Source of the DNA: a virus
Length of the DNA: 63,602 nt
IMG/VR virus record: IMGVR_UViG_3300018080_000182
Coordinates: 1-63,602 of that record
Strand: one strand, 5' to 3'
In this document: one piece after another, positions 49,610 to 58,644 of the stretch
Position numbering within the stretch: position 1 is the stretch's first letter
Layout: each line of letters begins with the position of its first letter
The notes under the pieces: model-generated
Databases searched by the model: none
The model's input: the letters and a program-made list of their open reading frames with translations, nothing else
What the model was told of the DNA's origin: nothing
Translations under genes and position numbers: made by a program

Positions 49610-51270
49610 TTACTCCACAACAGTTTGCAGTCAACGTATTCTATCTGAATATGGCTCCGCTGCAGATGCCCGAAGCGTCAATGCGGCATCTGTATCCGCT
49701 TTATAATTTAAAATCCAACGCAATGATGTTTAAGTTTGGGCGGCAAACGCACAAATCTACTACGCTTGGATTTAAAGTGGCCCTCCCGGCAGTAAAGTAT
49801 AGTCCATACCATGCACTGTATGTGGCACCTACCGGACATCAGGTGTCAGTGTTCTCAACAGATAAGCTCAATAGCGCCCTGCGTGAATCTCATTTTATCC
49901 GTGACCATTACTTCGATACCAAGACTAAAGACCAGGTTTCGTATAAAGAGCTTCGGAATGGAAGTAAGATTTATCTCCGGTCAGCGTTCCACACTGCTGA
50001 CTCAATTCGTGGTATCTCGGCAGACCTGACAGCGATTGATGAGGTTCAGGACATAATCAGCGACCACATCCCGGTTATTGAACAGTCCATGAGTCATAGT
50101 CTTGCTAAATGGGATCATTTGGTAAAAGAACAGCCCAACCTCCCAATGCACCTTTTCAACAGTAAGATATACGCCGGAACACCTAAAACTGTTGAAAACA
50201 CAATGGAGATATACTGGGAGCAGTCCACTCAGAATGAATGGATTATCAAGTGTGAAAACCAGGGTTGCAGAAAATACAATTTCATCAACGAATACAATAT
50301 CGGTGACACTTGCCTGATATGTAATAAGTGTGGAAAGCCAATACATTACCGTGACGGGCAGTGGGTAGCTATGAATCCGGAAGGGTTTATTGACGGCTTC
50401 CGGTTGCCACAGATTGTTTTGAACTGGGTAAATAACCCTAACAATTCAGAGGCCTGGCAGATTAATGTAATCCGGACAAGGAAGATTTACTCCACTGAGA
50501 AATATTTCAACGAAGTGCTGGCCCTTCCATACGCTGCCGCCAAGCACCCTTTGAGTGTTGCTGAAATTAAAGCCTGTTGTCAACCATACGATATGGTCGA
50601 AGATACATGGGCCCCAAATGATAAAGTGGTCAAGGCCGGTTCAAATTTTGCAGGAATAGACTGGGGCAAGGGCGACACTGCGTCGGGAACTTCATATTCT
50701 ATGCTTACTATCAGCACTTGGCATCAGGGTGTGTTTAAAGTATTATTTAAAAAGCGATACACCGGCAGGTTATCAGAACCAATTTCTCAGGTAAAGGATA
50801 TGCTGAGAATAATCAACCTGTTTAAGTGCCTACTGACTATAGCAGACACTGGTGACGGACGCACTTCAAACGCTATGATGGTTCAGTCACTCGGAGTAAA
50901 CAGGTTCGCTGAAATTTATGAGCACGGATCTTTAAAGAAGAAAATTCGTTGGGATAAGGATAAAGGATATTATATTATAAATCGTACCCAGGTGATGACA
51001 GATTTTATCATGGAAATCAAAAGAGCCCAGGTACAATTTTTTAAATATGAAGAATTCAAAGAGTTTCAGTCTGACTTTACCGGCATCTACGCTGAGTATA
51101 GTGAGAGGCTCAGAATGACCAAATATGACCACAACGTTCCCGACGATGCCTTTCATTCATACATGTTCAGCAGGATAGCCTGTAAAATAGCCAGGGGTGA
51201 ATACTCCAAGTATCTTACTGGCGGCGCTGATACTGACTATTCAGAGCAGACGGTTATTACATTACCATAG
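49606..51270 (+). CDS. terL: Terminase large subunit
   Basis: A 554-residue DNA-packaging motor. The ATPase domain has Walker A FGRQTHKST (45-52 region), a LYVAPTGHQV strand and Walker B LTAIDEVQD. The nuclease domain has FAGIDWGKGD, LLTIADTGDG and DDAFHSYMF, supplying the three metal-binding acidic residues. A zinc-ribbon-like insertion (CENQGCRKYNF ... CLICNKCG) lies between them, as in GpA-type terminases. It drives DNA into the procapsid through the portal and cuts the concatemer. It starts by ATGA overlap with the preceding gene. Confidence 0.92.
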   Translation: MITPQQFAVNVFYLNMAPLQMPEASMRHLYPLYNLKSNAMMFKFGRQTHKSTTLGFKVALPAVKYSPYHALYVAPTGHQVSVFSTDKLNSALRESHFIRDHYFDTKTKDQVSYKELRNGSKIYLRSAFHTADSIRGISADLTAIDEVQDIISDHIPVIEQSMSHSLAKWDHLVKEQPNLPMHLFNSKIYAGTPKTVENTMEIYWEQSTQNEWIIKCENQGCRKYNFINEYNIGDTCLICNKCGKPIHYRDGQWVAMNPEGFIDGFRLPQIVLNWVNNPNNSEAWQINVIRTRKIYSTEKYFNEVLALPYAAAKHPLSVAEIKACCQPYDMVEDTWAPNDKVVKAGSNFAGIDWGKGDTASGTSYSMLTISTWHQGVFKVLFKKRYTGRLSEPISQVKDMLRIINLFKCLLTIADTGDGRTSNAMMVQSLGVNRFAEIYEHGSLKKKIRWDKDKGYYIINRTQVMTDFIMEIKRAQVQFFKYEEFKEFQSDFTGIYAEYSERLRMTKYDHNVPDDAFHSYMFSRIACKIARGEYSKYLTGGADTDYSEQTVITLP

Positions 51271-51278
51271 AGGTGAAT

Positions 51279-51629
51279 ATGCCATTTAAATCAAAAGCGC
51301 AAATGAGGGCATTTTTTGCAATGGAAGACCGGGGCGAGCTTCCAAAGGGAACTGCAAAAAAGTGGGCTAAGGAGACAAAGAATATCTCGTCGCTTCCCGA
51401 ACACGTTAAAAAGGCATGTCTTATCAACTTTATCAAGATTGCCAAAGAGCTGTTCGACCCTAATAAAACAAAGCCAATTCCGACTCGCATTATTCAGCAG
51501 GAAATGATAGCAACTGCCAAACAGGAGAAAATGAAAGGCATGACCCCTGTTGAATACAGAAACGATTTAACCGCAAGACGGACTGGCGTTGTGCGCAGAA
51601 ACAGACAGTCAGCGAAAGCAGCTGCTTAA
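51279..51629 (+). CDS. Small basic phage protein (MPFKSKAQMRAFFA type)
   Basis: A 116-residue basic protein starting MPFKSKAQMRAFFAMEDRGE, a short N-terminal domain common at the start of many phage proteins. INFIKIAKEL matches the recurring tag. The C-terminus is Arg-rich (RRTGVVRRNRQSAKAAA). GAGGTGAAT precedes the ATG. It ends in overlap with the convergent gene. Role unknown, probably virion or packaging related. Confidence 0.65.
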   Translation: MPFKSKAQMRAFFAMEDRGELPKGTAKKWAKETKNISSLPEHVKKACLINFIKIAKELFDPNKTKPIPTRIIQQEMIATAKQEKMKGMTPVEYRNDLTARRTGVVRRNRQSAKAAA

Positions 51630-52036
51630 TTATTTTTCTTTAAGTGCTCCGGAACAAATAATCCGCCTTCCTGGATATATTTTTCCTTGTTGATGCTTAA
51701 AGTGCTTTCGATACTTGCTAAATCCTCACCTTGATGATGAAGCGCCGCTTCCTGCAATATCTCCTGAACAGTCTGTTCAAACAAATCATCATACTGCTCT
51801 TCTGACATTTGATACTCGCCGAGGTCAGTGTTTCTGAATTCTGTTATCAAATTCTTCTTAACCTCAACAACATAATCAGACTCAAGCCGGTCAGCGCCAT
51901 GCTTAACCTGAATATGCTCAAAAAGCTTTGCCACCCAATATTTGAATGTCATCTTAAGCAATTCTTTCCTATCCATTTCTGAATTAAGAATTGCTTCTTT
52001 CAAATCGCGCTGGAAATTAAAATCACTTTTTGACAT
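51626..52036 (-). CDS. Hypothetical acidic protein (leftward, single gene)
   Basis: A 136-residue helical, acidic protein (MSKSDFNFQRDLKEAILNSE ...) of unknown family. I chose ATG 52036 after GGGTGGCTT. It is a lone leftward gene between rightward operons, converging with 51279-51629 so that their stop codons overlap. It has its own sigma70-like promoter, which suggests expression at a different time from its neighbours. Confidence 0.55.
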   Translation of the reverse strand: MSKSDFNFQRDLKEAILNSEMDRKELLKMTFKYWVAKLFEHIQVKHGADRLESDYVVEVKKNLITEFRNTDLGEYQMSEEQYDDLFEQTVQEILQEAALHHQGEDLASIESTLSINKEKYIQEGGLFVPEHLKKNN

Positions 52037-52076
52037 AAGCCACCCATTATTTTGAAGTATATTAATTATATAATAT

Positions 52077-52105
52077 AATTTAATAGAATTCGATAATAGT
52101 TGCAA
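52077..52105 (-). promoter_or_regulatory. Sigma70-like leftward promoter
   Basis: On the minus strand TTGCAA (52105-52100), a 17-base spacer and TAAATT (52082-52077) precede the leftward ATG at 52036. ACTTGCAA and the AT pattern are shared with the promoter at 48446-48475. The rightward side holds AT-rich elements for 52146. Confidence 0.5.
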
Positions 52106-52145
52106 GTGGTTAGCATATATGTTATATTTTTCTTAGAGGTGTTGC

Positions 52146-52397
52146 ATGTCAAAAATGTTACAAAATACAGAAGTATTACGAGCATTTACCAGTGAAATGG
52201 AAAAAAACGCCACTGTTTTCACTAAGATATTATCAAAAATTAATCCCTTTTTGAAAGCAGGAAAAGAAGTGGTAAAAAAGAAACCTAACAGGTTTTTAAG
52301 CACAGGTAAAGAGCTTATGACCATCCCGCTTGTTGGAGGTGCGGTTCTGGGCGCTGGCAGTTTATACGGAGCTGTAACATTGCCACCAGAAATATAA
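52146..52397 (+). CDS. Small virion-operon protein with C-terminal hydrophobic segment
   Basis: An 83-residue protein. The N-terminus contains AFTSEMEKNATVF, the recurring tag. Basic middle (KEVVKKKPNRF) and a C-terminal hydrophobic Gly-rich segment (IPLVGGAVLGAGSLYGAVTL) follow. GAGGTGTTGC precedes the ATG. First gene of the head operon. Confidence 0.6.
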   Translation: MSKMLQNTEVLRAFTSEMEKNATVFTKILSKINPFLKAGKEVVKKKPNRFLSTGKELMTIPLVGGAVLGAGSLYGAVTLPPEI

Positions 52398-52399
52398 TT

Positions 52400-53230
52400 A
52401 TGATCGAGTCAATTAAAGAAATTGCACATAAAATAGCAGAAGAGTATCTTCTGACCGGTGACGACATGAATGAAGCACTGCTTGATTCATATCAATCCGG
52501 TGAAATTGAAAATCTGGAAGTATTAAAGCGGATATGCGAAACAGCCAACCAGAATGTTTACCTCGCTTTATACCAGAACGACGATACAGATAAAACTAAT
52601 ATTACATTTGTCCTTGCTGATTATGATAAACTAAAAGGCGAAATCCAAAAAGGTGAAAAAGATATGGATAAATACCTAACTCCCCCAAATGATTTTCGTG
52701 GATTGTTAACTATGGTTGCTGGCGAGGCGCCGAAAGAAATTCCAGAATCTTCTGACGGCGGTGAAAAGGTTGCCGAGATTCATAAATTAGGCCAATACAA
52801 GAATGTCTTTGAGGCCTTTTTTAGTGACATTCAGTCTTTACGAACACATGAAGAGATGAATGCTGACCGGGCTTTTGAAAAGATGTCGCTTGACGCAAAG
52901 ACCATGATAGCAAATGGAGAGTCGCTTGGTGACATCTCTAAGGTGGCGTGTCGCTTTGTGCGTGATGAGGGCTACGACTTTAAAAAGGTCGCTCTCGCAT
53001 ACGATATGATTCACAGAGAGTTGTTAGAGAAGAATTTTAAAGTCAATACAAGCTTTACCAAAACGTCTTCCATCAGAAGGATTAATCGTAACGCAGATAT
53101 GTTGCAGCCGGTAAACGAGTACATATCATCTGTTGAGAAAATTGCCGCACTGAATGATATGTTAAAAAATCTCGGCCACACTGTATCAAAAATGCGTGAA
53201 CTGTTTACTGAAAAAATAAAGCAGTCTTAA
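52400..53230 (+). CDS. Hypothetical head-operon protein
   Basis: A 276-residue mainly helical protein. IAHKIAEEYLLTGDDMNEAL near the N-terminus and EKMSLDAKTMIANGESLGDI in the middle are typical of this operon's charged helices. No catalytic motif. It starts 2 bases after the previous stop without a clear ribosome binding site, so it is probably coupled. Likely a minor head or internal protein. Confidence 0.55.
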   Translation: MIESIKEIAHKIAEEYLLTGDDMNEALLDSYQSGEIENLEVLKRICETANQNVYLALYQNDDTDKTNITFVLADYDKLKGEIQKGEKDMDKYLTPPNDFRGLLTMVAGEAPKEIPESSDGGEKVAEIHKLGQYKNVFEAFFSDIQSLRTHEEMNADRAFEKMSLDAKTMIANGESLGDISKVACRFVRDEGYDFKKVALAYDMIHRELLEKNFKVNTSFTKTSSIRRINRNADMLQPVNEYISSVEKIAALNDMLKNLGHTVSKMRELFTEKIKQS

Positions 53231-53231
53231 T

Positions 53232-53924
53232 ATGCAAATGCCAGATTGGGAAGAAAAAACTGACCGGTTTGAACGTCGGATTGCCGAAAAGGTTATAAAG
53301 CCAGACGATGAACCGTTTGGCGAAACACGCAAAGATAAATTGTTGGCTGCTGGCCTCGGGGCTATATCAGGCCTGGCTTTCAGCATGGCTCCACTTCTCG
53401 TCAAAAGGAAGCCACGACTGCGTGATATGATTGAAGATACATTGAAGGGTTCTATCGTCGGAATCACAGCACCAACCTTAGCAAATGTCATATTGAAAGA
53501 AAAGCGCGGTGAGCTTCCGTCAAGCGCAGTTGATGAAGAATATGCGAAGCGCCGCGAAATGAAGCAGGATGTTGATACCATTGTTGCCGCATATCCTATG
53601 AAAAAAGAGTCAGGGCTTTTAACCACACCTCTACGGTTCGCCGCCGGTGCCGGTAAAAATGTCGGCGGAGCGCTTTGGAGAGGCGCACTGGCAAATCCTT
53701 TCAGTAAAAAGATTGGGGTTGGTGAAAGAATATGGGGAGCAGCCGTAAAAGGCGGAGCGCTTTATGGTGGGATTAAAGGGGTGAAAGCAGTTCGGGCATC
53801 CAGGCAAAGGTCAGGAACTAATTATGCAACGCTCCTCCGAAATAACATCCTTGCTGGAAACATTAAACCTCACCAATTGTCTCAGGCTGACTTGATAGCA
53901 GTCAGACAGTTAGGGATGAAATAA
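53232..53924 (+). CDS. Head-operon protein with hydrophobic glycine-rich segments
   Basis: A 230-residue protein. An acidic N-terminus is followed by a hydrophobic segment (LLAAGLGAISGLAFSMAPLL), basic residues, a second hydrophobic segment (GSIVGITAPTLANVI) and Gly-rich stretches (AAGAGKNVGGALWRG, GGALYGGIKGV). It could be membrane-active or internal to the virion. One base separates it from the previous gene. Confidence 0.55.
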   Translation: MQMPDWEEKTDRFERRIAEKVIKPDDEPFGETRKDKLLAAGLGAISGLAFSMAPLLVKRKPRLRDMIEDTLKGSIVGITAPTLANVILKEKRGELPSSAVDEEYAKRREMKQDVDTIVAAYPMKKESGLLTTPLRFAAGAGKNVGGALWRGALANPFSKKIGVGERIWGAAVKGGALYGGIKGVKAVRASRQRSGTNYATLLRNNILAGNIKPHQLSQADLIAVRQLGMK

Positions 53925-53925
53925 T

Positions 53926-54177
53926 ATGGATGCAAAGTGGAAAGCTTTTTTCAATACCGCAATGGAAAAAACAGCTCTTGTAGGTTCTGCTATTTATGGT
54001 GGCCTTTCTTTATGGTCTCTTAAAGACAGAAATCAACAGCTTCAAAATATTGCAAAAATAGACCCAGTGCAAAGGGACCGCGACGCAAGATTACAATTAA
54101 AACCGTCCAGTGCATATCAATTTGAGGGTGGGAAAAGGTCGGGCACGCCGGGATTAGTGAACCCTCATCGTATGTAA
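53926..54177 (+). CDS. Small tagged head-operon protein
   Basis: An 83-residue protein starting MDAKWKAFFNTAMEKTALVG, carrying both the F-x-x-x-M-E-K-x-A and KTA patterns. A short hydrophobic stretch (YGGLSLWSL) and a polar C-terminus follow. The start lies one base after the preceding stop. Function unknown. Confidence 0.55.
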   Translation: MDAKWKAFFNTAMEKTALVGSAIYGGLSLWSLKDRNQQLQNIAKIDPVQRDRDARLQLKPSSAYQFEGGKRSGTPGLVNPHRM

Positions 54178-54187
54178 AGGAGCCAAT

Positions 54188-54781
54188 ATGACAGAAAACA
54201 TAAAAACTGCTGCTGAAAACCTTAAAGCAAAAGGTGTAATCAGCGATGAAGAGTACGACATACTGTGTAAATTTGCTGCATTTACTATTGGTAAAAAAGC
54301 GCCTACCGGCCTGAAAGGTTTATGGGCAAAATTTACCGGTTCGGGCAGCAAGTCCGGAATCAAAATTATGGGCAAGGGCAAAGGTAAGAAAAAGGCTTTT
54401 GATATAGCCAAAGGCGACCTTATGCCTTATGCTGTTATTGGTGCTGGCGCTCTTGCAGGTAAAGAAGTTGTCGTTGACCCGATTATACAGGCAACAAAAA
54501 TAAAACGCTCATATGACGCAATGACTAAAAAGGTGCCACAGCTGGCAGAAAAAGACCAGGAGCAGCTCAAAGACTATTTCAATGTCGTAAAGACCTTCTC
54601 CCCAAGAACTGCCAGCAACCCACTGGTCGCAGGTCACCTTGTCAATAAAATGATAGAGTTCGGCGGTGTTGACCATAAGCTCGTTCAGGATATTGCATCT
54701 ATTGAGGCTGGGCTCACGCCGACGAAAATTGTTCCCGGCGCTCTTGAAGCTGGGGCGAAAGCTGTAGCCGGCGCCCCATAA
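54188..54781 (+). CDS. Hypothetical head-operon protein
   Basis: A 197-residue protein. The N-terminus (MTENIKTAAENLKAKGVISD) has a KTA pattern. A basic Gly/Lys stretch (SGSKSGIKIMGKGKGKKKAF), a hydrophobic segment (YAVIGAGALAGKEVVV) and a helical end follow. AAGGAGCCAAT precedes the ATG. Probably a minor structural or internal protein. Confidence 0.55.
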   Translation: MTENIKTAAENLKAKGVISDEEYDILCKFAAFTIGKKAPTGLKGLWAKFTGSGSKSGIKIMGKGKGKKKAFDIAKGDLMPYAVIGAGALAGKEVVVDPIIQATKIKRSYDAMTKKVPQLAEKDQEQLKDYFNVVKTFSPRTASNPLVAGHLVNKMIEFGGVDHKLVQDIASIEAGLTPTKIVPGALEAGAKAVAGAP

Positions 54782-54793
54782 GAAAGGACTGAT

Positions 54794-55135
54794 ATGATAC
54801 CGCTGGACGGGATGGATACTTATATTGAGAAAAGGGCCGCGCCAATCGGAGACAGTATAGCAAAACTTGTCGGGAAAGGTGCGAAGGGTCTTTTTAATGT
54901 TGTGCGTCGCTATCCAAAAACAACCATTGGCGTTGTCGGAGCTGGTGCTTTAGCTACCGGCGTTTCAGACCGGGTACATGACCTATATAATATTCTCAGT
55001 GAAATGCGGAAGCGCAGAACAATGAAGAAAGAGGTTATACCGACCCTCAAACAGATAGCACAAAATACGGCACCTCCTCCAACAGAGGCGACTCCACCTG
55101 AACAACAGAAATTAATGGTACTACCATTAACATAA
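54794..55135 (+). CDS. Small head-operon membrane-type protein
   Basis: A 113-residue protein with a hydrophobic segment (TTIGVVGAGALATGV) after a basic one, then a charged helix (MRKRRTMKKEVIPTLKQIAQ) and a Pro/Thr-rich tail. AGAAAGGACTGAT precedes the ATG. Directly upstream of the protease gene. Confidence 0.55.
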   Translation: MIPLDGMDTYIEKRAAPIGDSIAKLVGKGAKGLFNVVRRYPKTTIGVVGAGALATGVSDRVHDLYNILSEMRKRRTMKKEVIPTLKQIAQNTAPPPTEATPPEQQKLMVLPLT

Positions 55136-55142
55136 AAATATT

Positions 55143-56951
55143 ATGATAAAATACATTACATGCGACTCCATTGATGAGAATGGCCAACACATTGTTCCGG
55201 TAAATTCACTTTACCAGATGAATAAGACCGCGGCAAGTAATTATGCTCCGGAAATTATGAAGGTTATTCTTCATATGAAGCGTAAACCTGACCGATATTA
55301 TGTTGTGGTTAACGCTCTTGGCTCATACGAGATATGGGGTTCGAATCGTAATGGTGATGCCTTTCCAGAGGTTGGCCTTGCCCACAAGTCATTAAGAACA
55401 GATATGGGCACGCCAAACGATTACGGGTACAAAACCTTCGAATACTATGCCAAATTTTATAAGCACCATGTCAATAAAGACCCGAAGCGCTCCTTCGGTG
55501 AAATTATCTTCTCACACTGGAACCCGGTACTGCATCGTGTAGAGCTTATTGTAGCCATAAATACAAAATCTGGTGCCGATGTTATTGAGGCTCTTGAAAA
55601 AGGAGATCATGTTGCCGTCTCGATGGGGTGTAAGGTAAAGTTTGACAGATGTAACATATGCGGAAATAAAGCCAAGACCAGAAAGTCCTACTGCAAGCAC
55701 GCTAAAAACCATCTCGGTAAAATCATTACAGAAGACCTTGCAAAATTGTGGTCAAGAGAATTAGGCAAGGTGATTCTTCCTGGAACACAGGTGTTCGTTT
55801 ATAATGACTTTCCAAGATTTTTTGATTTATCCAGAGTTTTTGTCGGCGCAGACAGAATTTCGTATGTTCTTGGAAAAGCCGCATCGGCCGGCCCGATTAT
55901 ACTGTCAACAGATTTAGCTGACGCATACGGTGTTACTGATGATATGGTTGATAAGTTTGCGCAGGTGAGTAAAAAGAGTGAAATCAGCAAAAACATCGGT
56001 GGAACGCTCGGCCCTGATGATATTGACGGTAGAATGCAGCCAGCAAGCAAAGTCACTTTATTAAGAAAAGCCCTTGATGAAAAAGTGAATAACTCTATTG
56101 CCGCCGAACCAAAACTCCCTCGACAGCTTATTGATTCAATGGCGTCCACGCTGTCATTGAGCACTATCTTCTCAACACTTCTTGGCCTTGGTATACACCC
56201 AAAGCCTGAAGAATTCCAGCGTATTGTTTTAATACGGATACGACAAAAACCCCTTGCAGACGAGTTGGATAATAAAGGTATTATATTCAACTATAGGGAC
56301 GAAGCTGAACCACAACATCTTGATATATCCAACAGCAACTTCAGCAACACCTTGGGTCGTCTGCTTGTTCCACATTTACAATCGAGAAGTTGTTTCCCCA
56401 GCTTTCTTGAGCCTCGCATCAAATCAATAATGATGATAAAGACCGGGCAGTTTGAAGAGTCGCCTGCTGAATATAAACCAAGCCCACTACACGCATTGGC
56501 CGGGCTTGTTGCTTTATACACAGGGTTGAAGTTAAAAGCGAAAGGGTATGGCCCGAAGCAGCTTGCCGATGTGTTTTCAAAACCATGGCTCCAAGCAGTT
56601 ATAGGTGGTGGCGCTGTTGCGACAATATATAATAAAATTAATAAGAAAAAAGATGATGAAATGTTCAGGCCTGCAATTGACTATGAAAACATACTACAGG
56701 ATACTAACTTTTCAGGCCACATTAAACAGTCTGGCGCTCGTGAGGCGGCATACGGCTATGGTTTACTTGCCAGTGCTCTGGCATTACCAAGTGCATATGT
56801 AGCCAACGTATACAATCAAAAGTCATTACGAACCAAAGGTCGCAAGCTATTTCCTGGTGCTGGAACAGACCCTCGAGTTGCTGCTGGAGGTGCTGGTATA
56901 TCAGCTGCTGGAATTACATCGCTGATTAAAAAATTACCTAAAAAAGGTTAG
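55143..56951 (+). CDS. Probable prohead maturation protease with zinc-knuckle insertion
   Basis: A 602-residue protein in the protease slot before scaffold and capsid. EIWGSNRNGDAFPE (63-76) resembles the NxNGxxYP block of T4-type prohead proteases; FYKHHV (His108 or 109) and HVAVSMGCKV (Ser160) are candidate catalytic His and Ser. A metal-binding insertion follows at Cys170, Cys173, Cys184 and His186. The C-terminal half is helical, with Gly-rich hydrophobic stretches. An early NKTAAS (27-32) resembles the KTA sites common in this operon and may be a self-cleavage site. Catalytic residues are inferred by pattern. Start at 55143 lacks a strong ribosome binding site. Confidence 0.62.
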   Translation: MIKYITCDSIDENGQHIVPVNSLYQMNKTAASNYAPEIMKVILHMKRKPDRYYVVVNALGSYEIWGSNRNGDAFPEVGLAHKSLRTDMGTPNDYGYKTFEYYAKFYKHHVNKDPKRSFGEIIFSHWNPVLHRVELIVAINTKSGADVIEALEKGDHVAVSMGCKVKFDRCNICGNKAKTRKSYCKHAKNHLGKIITEDLAKLWSRELGKVILPGTQVFVYNDFPRFFDLSRVFVGADRISYVLGKAASAGPIILSTDLADAYGVTDDMVDKFAQVSKKSEISKNIGGTLGPDDIDGRMQPASKVTLLRKALDEKVNNSIAAEPKLPRQLIDSMASTLSLSTIFSTLLGLGIHPKPEEFQRIVLIRIRQKPLADELDNKGIIFNYRDEAEPQHLDISNSNFSNTLGRLLVPHLQSRSCFPSFLEPRIKSIMMIKTGQFEESPAEYKPSPLHALAGLVALYTGLKLKAKGYGPKQLADVFSKPWLQAVIGGGAVATIYNKINKKKDDEMFRPAIDYENILQDTNFSGHIKQSGAREAAYGYGLLASALALPSAYVANVYNQKSLRTKGRKLFPGAGTDPRVAAGGAGISAAGITSLIKKLPKKG

Positions 56952-57076
56952 GATATATATAATTTAATTATATTTAATTATTGAAAATTTATTGCATTCA
57001 ATATATCATGAACTTATATTGTTAATAAATGCAAAGTTGAAATAACTTTTTTTTAATCCATCGATGGAGGTTATAA
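56952..57076 (+). promoter_or_regulatory. AT-rich intergenic region before the scaffold-capsid genes
   Basis: About 125 bases, almost all A and T (GATATATATAATTTAATTAT and similar), with one GATGGAGG ribosome binding site at the end. No hairpin terminator is evident. It likely holds a strong promoter for the scaffold and capsid genes. Confidence 0.45.
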
Positions 57077-58075
57077 ATGAGTAAGACCAAGAAAACAACT
57101 TTTGAGGATCATCTCAATATTGTTGAGGCTGGTCAGAAAACAGCATCTGCCAACGCTGTTGATGGTGACAACCAGGGCAGTTTGCTTGACAAATTAGCTT
57201 CAGAACTTGATGATGGTTCTGAAAAGACTGCTGCTGAGAGTGTTACCGATGAGGCAGCTCCCTCAAATGAAGGTGAAGTTCAACCTGCAGATTCCAGTGT
57301 CGCTGGTGCCGCCGAGCCGGTAGTAGCCGCCACTGAAGGTGTTGCAACCCCTCAGACCGAAATTGCCGGTGGAAATAACGCCGAAGCTATGGCCGGTGAG
57401 CAGCCTGCTGCTACAAAGCAAAACGAAGGTACCGCAATTTCAGCCGGTGATGGCAAAGTCACTGATGCAAACATGCTTCATAAGACTCCCGCCGCTGTTG
57501 CCGAAGCGGTTGAGCCGACAAACAAGACAGCCAGTGATGACCAGATAAAAGAGGCCGAAGCTATTGGTACCAAAATAGCAGAAGCTTTCTATGGACACAT
57601 TGAAAAGCTGGCAAAAGATGAAGAGTACACTGAAGCTCTGAATCTTCTTGATGAGACCGGTCTGCTTGAAGGTTACAATATCAAAGACTCCGGCATGAAC
57701 AAAACTGCTGAAGAAGACAACACTGACTATCTCGCAAAAATTGCTGCCAAGAATGAAACTCTGACCAGAGATGACATTATTGGTGGTGCGCGTCAGTATC
57801 TCGGCCTGGTTAAAGAAGCCCAGGACGCAGAAGAGCAGGGCAGACAGGACGCCCGTGACTTGGTTGCATTCCTTGAGGAATATGAGCAGACCAAGACCGC
57901 TTCAGCCGAAACCGAGAAAACAGCAGAGGCAAAGCCGGCCGAAGAAACACCCGCGGCGGAAGCGAAGGAAACAAAAACTGAGAAGCCCGCTGAAGAGACA
58001 AAGGTTGCAACTCTGCTGAAAGACAAAGATGTTGTCTCAGCTGTTAAACTGTTGAAAGAAAAAGGCGTCATTTAA
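57077..58075 (+). CDS. Probable scaffolding / prohead core protein
   Basis: A 332-residue, very acidic Ala/Glu/Thr-rich protein between the protease and major capsid genes, the usual place of the scaffold. It has low sequence complexity and predicted helices. KTA occurs at least six times (QKTAS, EKTAA, NKTAS, NKTAE, TKTAS, EKTAE), plus AFYGHIEKLAKDEEY. Repeated identical sites in a scaffold fit multiple cleavage during maturation. GATGGAGGTTATAA precedes the ATG. Codon use is normal for the operon. Confidence 0.6.
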   Translation: MSKTKKTTFEDHLNIVEAGQKTASANAVDGDNQGSLLDKLASELDDGSEKTAAESVTDEAAPSNEGEVQPADSSVAGAAEPVVAATEGVATPQTEIAGGNNAEAMAGEQPAATKQNEGTAISAGDGKVTDANMLHKTPAAVAEAVEPTNKTASDDQIKEAEAIGTKIAEAFYGHIEKLAKDEEYTEALNLLDETGLLEGYNIKDSGMNKTAEEDNTDYLAKIAAKNETLTRDDIIGGARQYLGLVKEAQDAEEQGRQDARDLVAFLEEYEQTKTASAETEKTAEAKPAEETPAAEAKETKTEKPAEETKVATLLKDKDVVSAVKLLKEKGVI

Positions 58076-58107
58076 TAAGTCTTCTTTATTCCTGAAGGAG
58101 GCTGTTA

Positions 58108-58614
58108 ATGGTCTTTAACCAAAACATTGGTCAGCTCATCTTAAGCTATTTGGCAAAAGATGGTCAGACCGAAAAGACAGCTTCAGAAGATTTTTCTTCT
58201 GAAGAGGCTAAGAAGATTTCTGCAGGCCTGATAAAGGTCGCATCGTTCCCATGTAATGAGGACGTATACGACTCGGTCCAAGAAATCATGAAAATAGCCG
58301 CTGAATGTATAAACAGTGTATCGGAATCTCTTAAATCCGTACAAGAGCGTAACGATGGCCTTGAAAAAGCCGCTGAAGTAAGATGCCTGCTGGATGATAT
58401 GATTCGTTTCGGGATTGTTGATGAATCAGGTGTCGAGGAAAAAGTTGCTGAATTAATGAATAAAGAGAAGCGCGAATTGGACGTTATTAAAGAAGCGACA
58501 AAGATTGCTCAGAACGGAAAAGGAGAAAGTTTAATTTTTGACAAGGTAGCAAACGAACAGCCAGGCGGGAAGTCAGAAAAACGCGGTATGTTTGATTCAG
58601 TCCTTGATAGTTAA
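58108..58614 (+). CDS. Hypothetical head protein between scaffold and decoration genes
   Basis: A 168-residue helical, acidic protein. TEKTASEDF and AGLIKVASF match the operon's recurring patterns near the N-terminus. AAGGAGGCTGTTA precedes the ATG. It may be a second core protein or a minor head component. Confidence 0.55.
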   Translation: MVFNQNIGQLILSYLAKDGQTEKTASEDFSSEEAKKISAGLIKVASFPCNEDVYDSVQEIMKIAAECINSVSESLKSVQERNDGLEKAAEVRCLLDDMIRFGIVDESGVEEKVAELMNKEKRELDVIKEATKIAQNGKGESLIFDKVANEQPGGKSEKRGMFDSVLDS

Positions 58615-58644
58615 CTTTTTTTTAACCATTAACTGGGAGCAATC

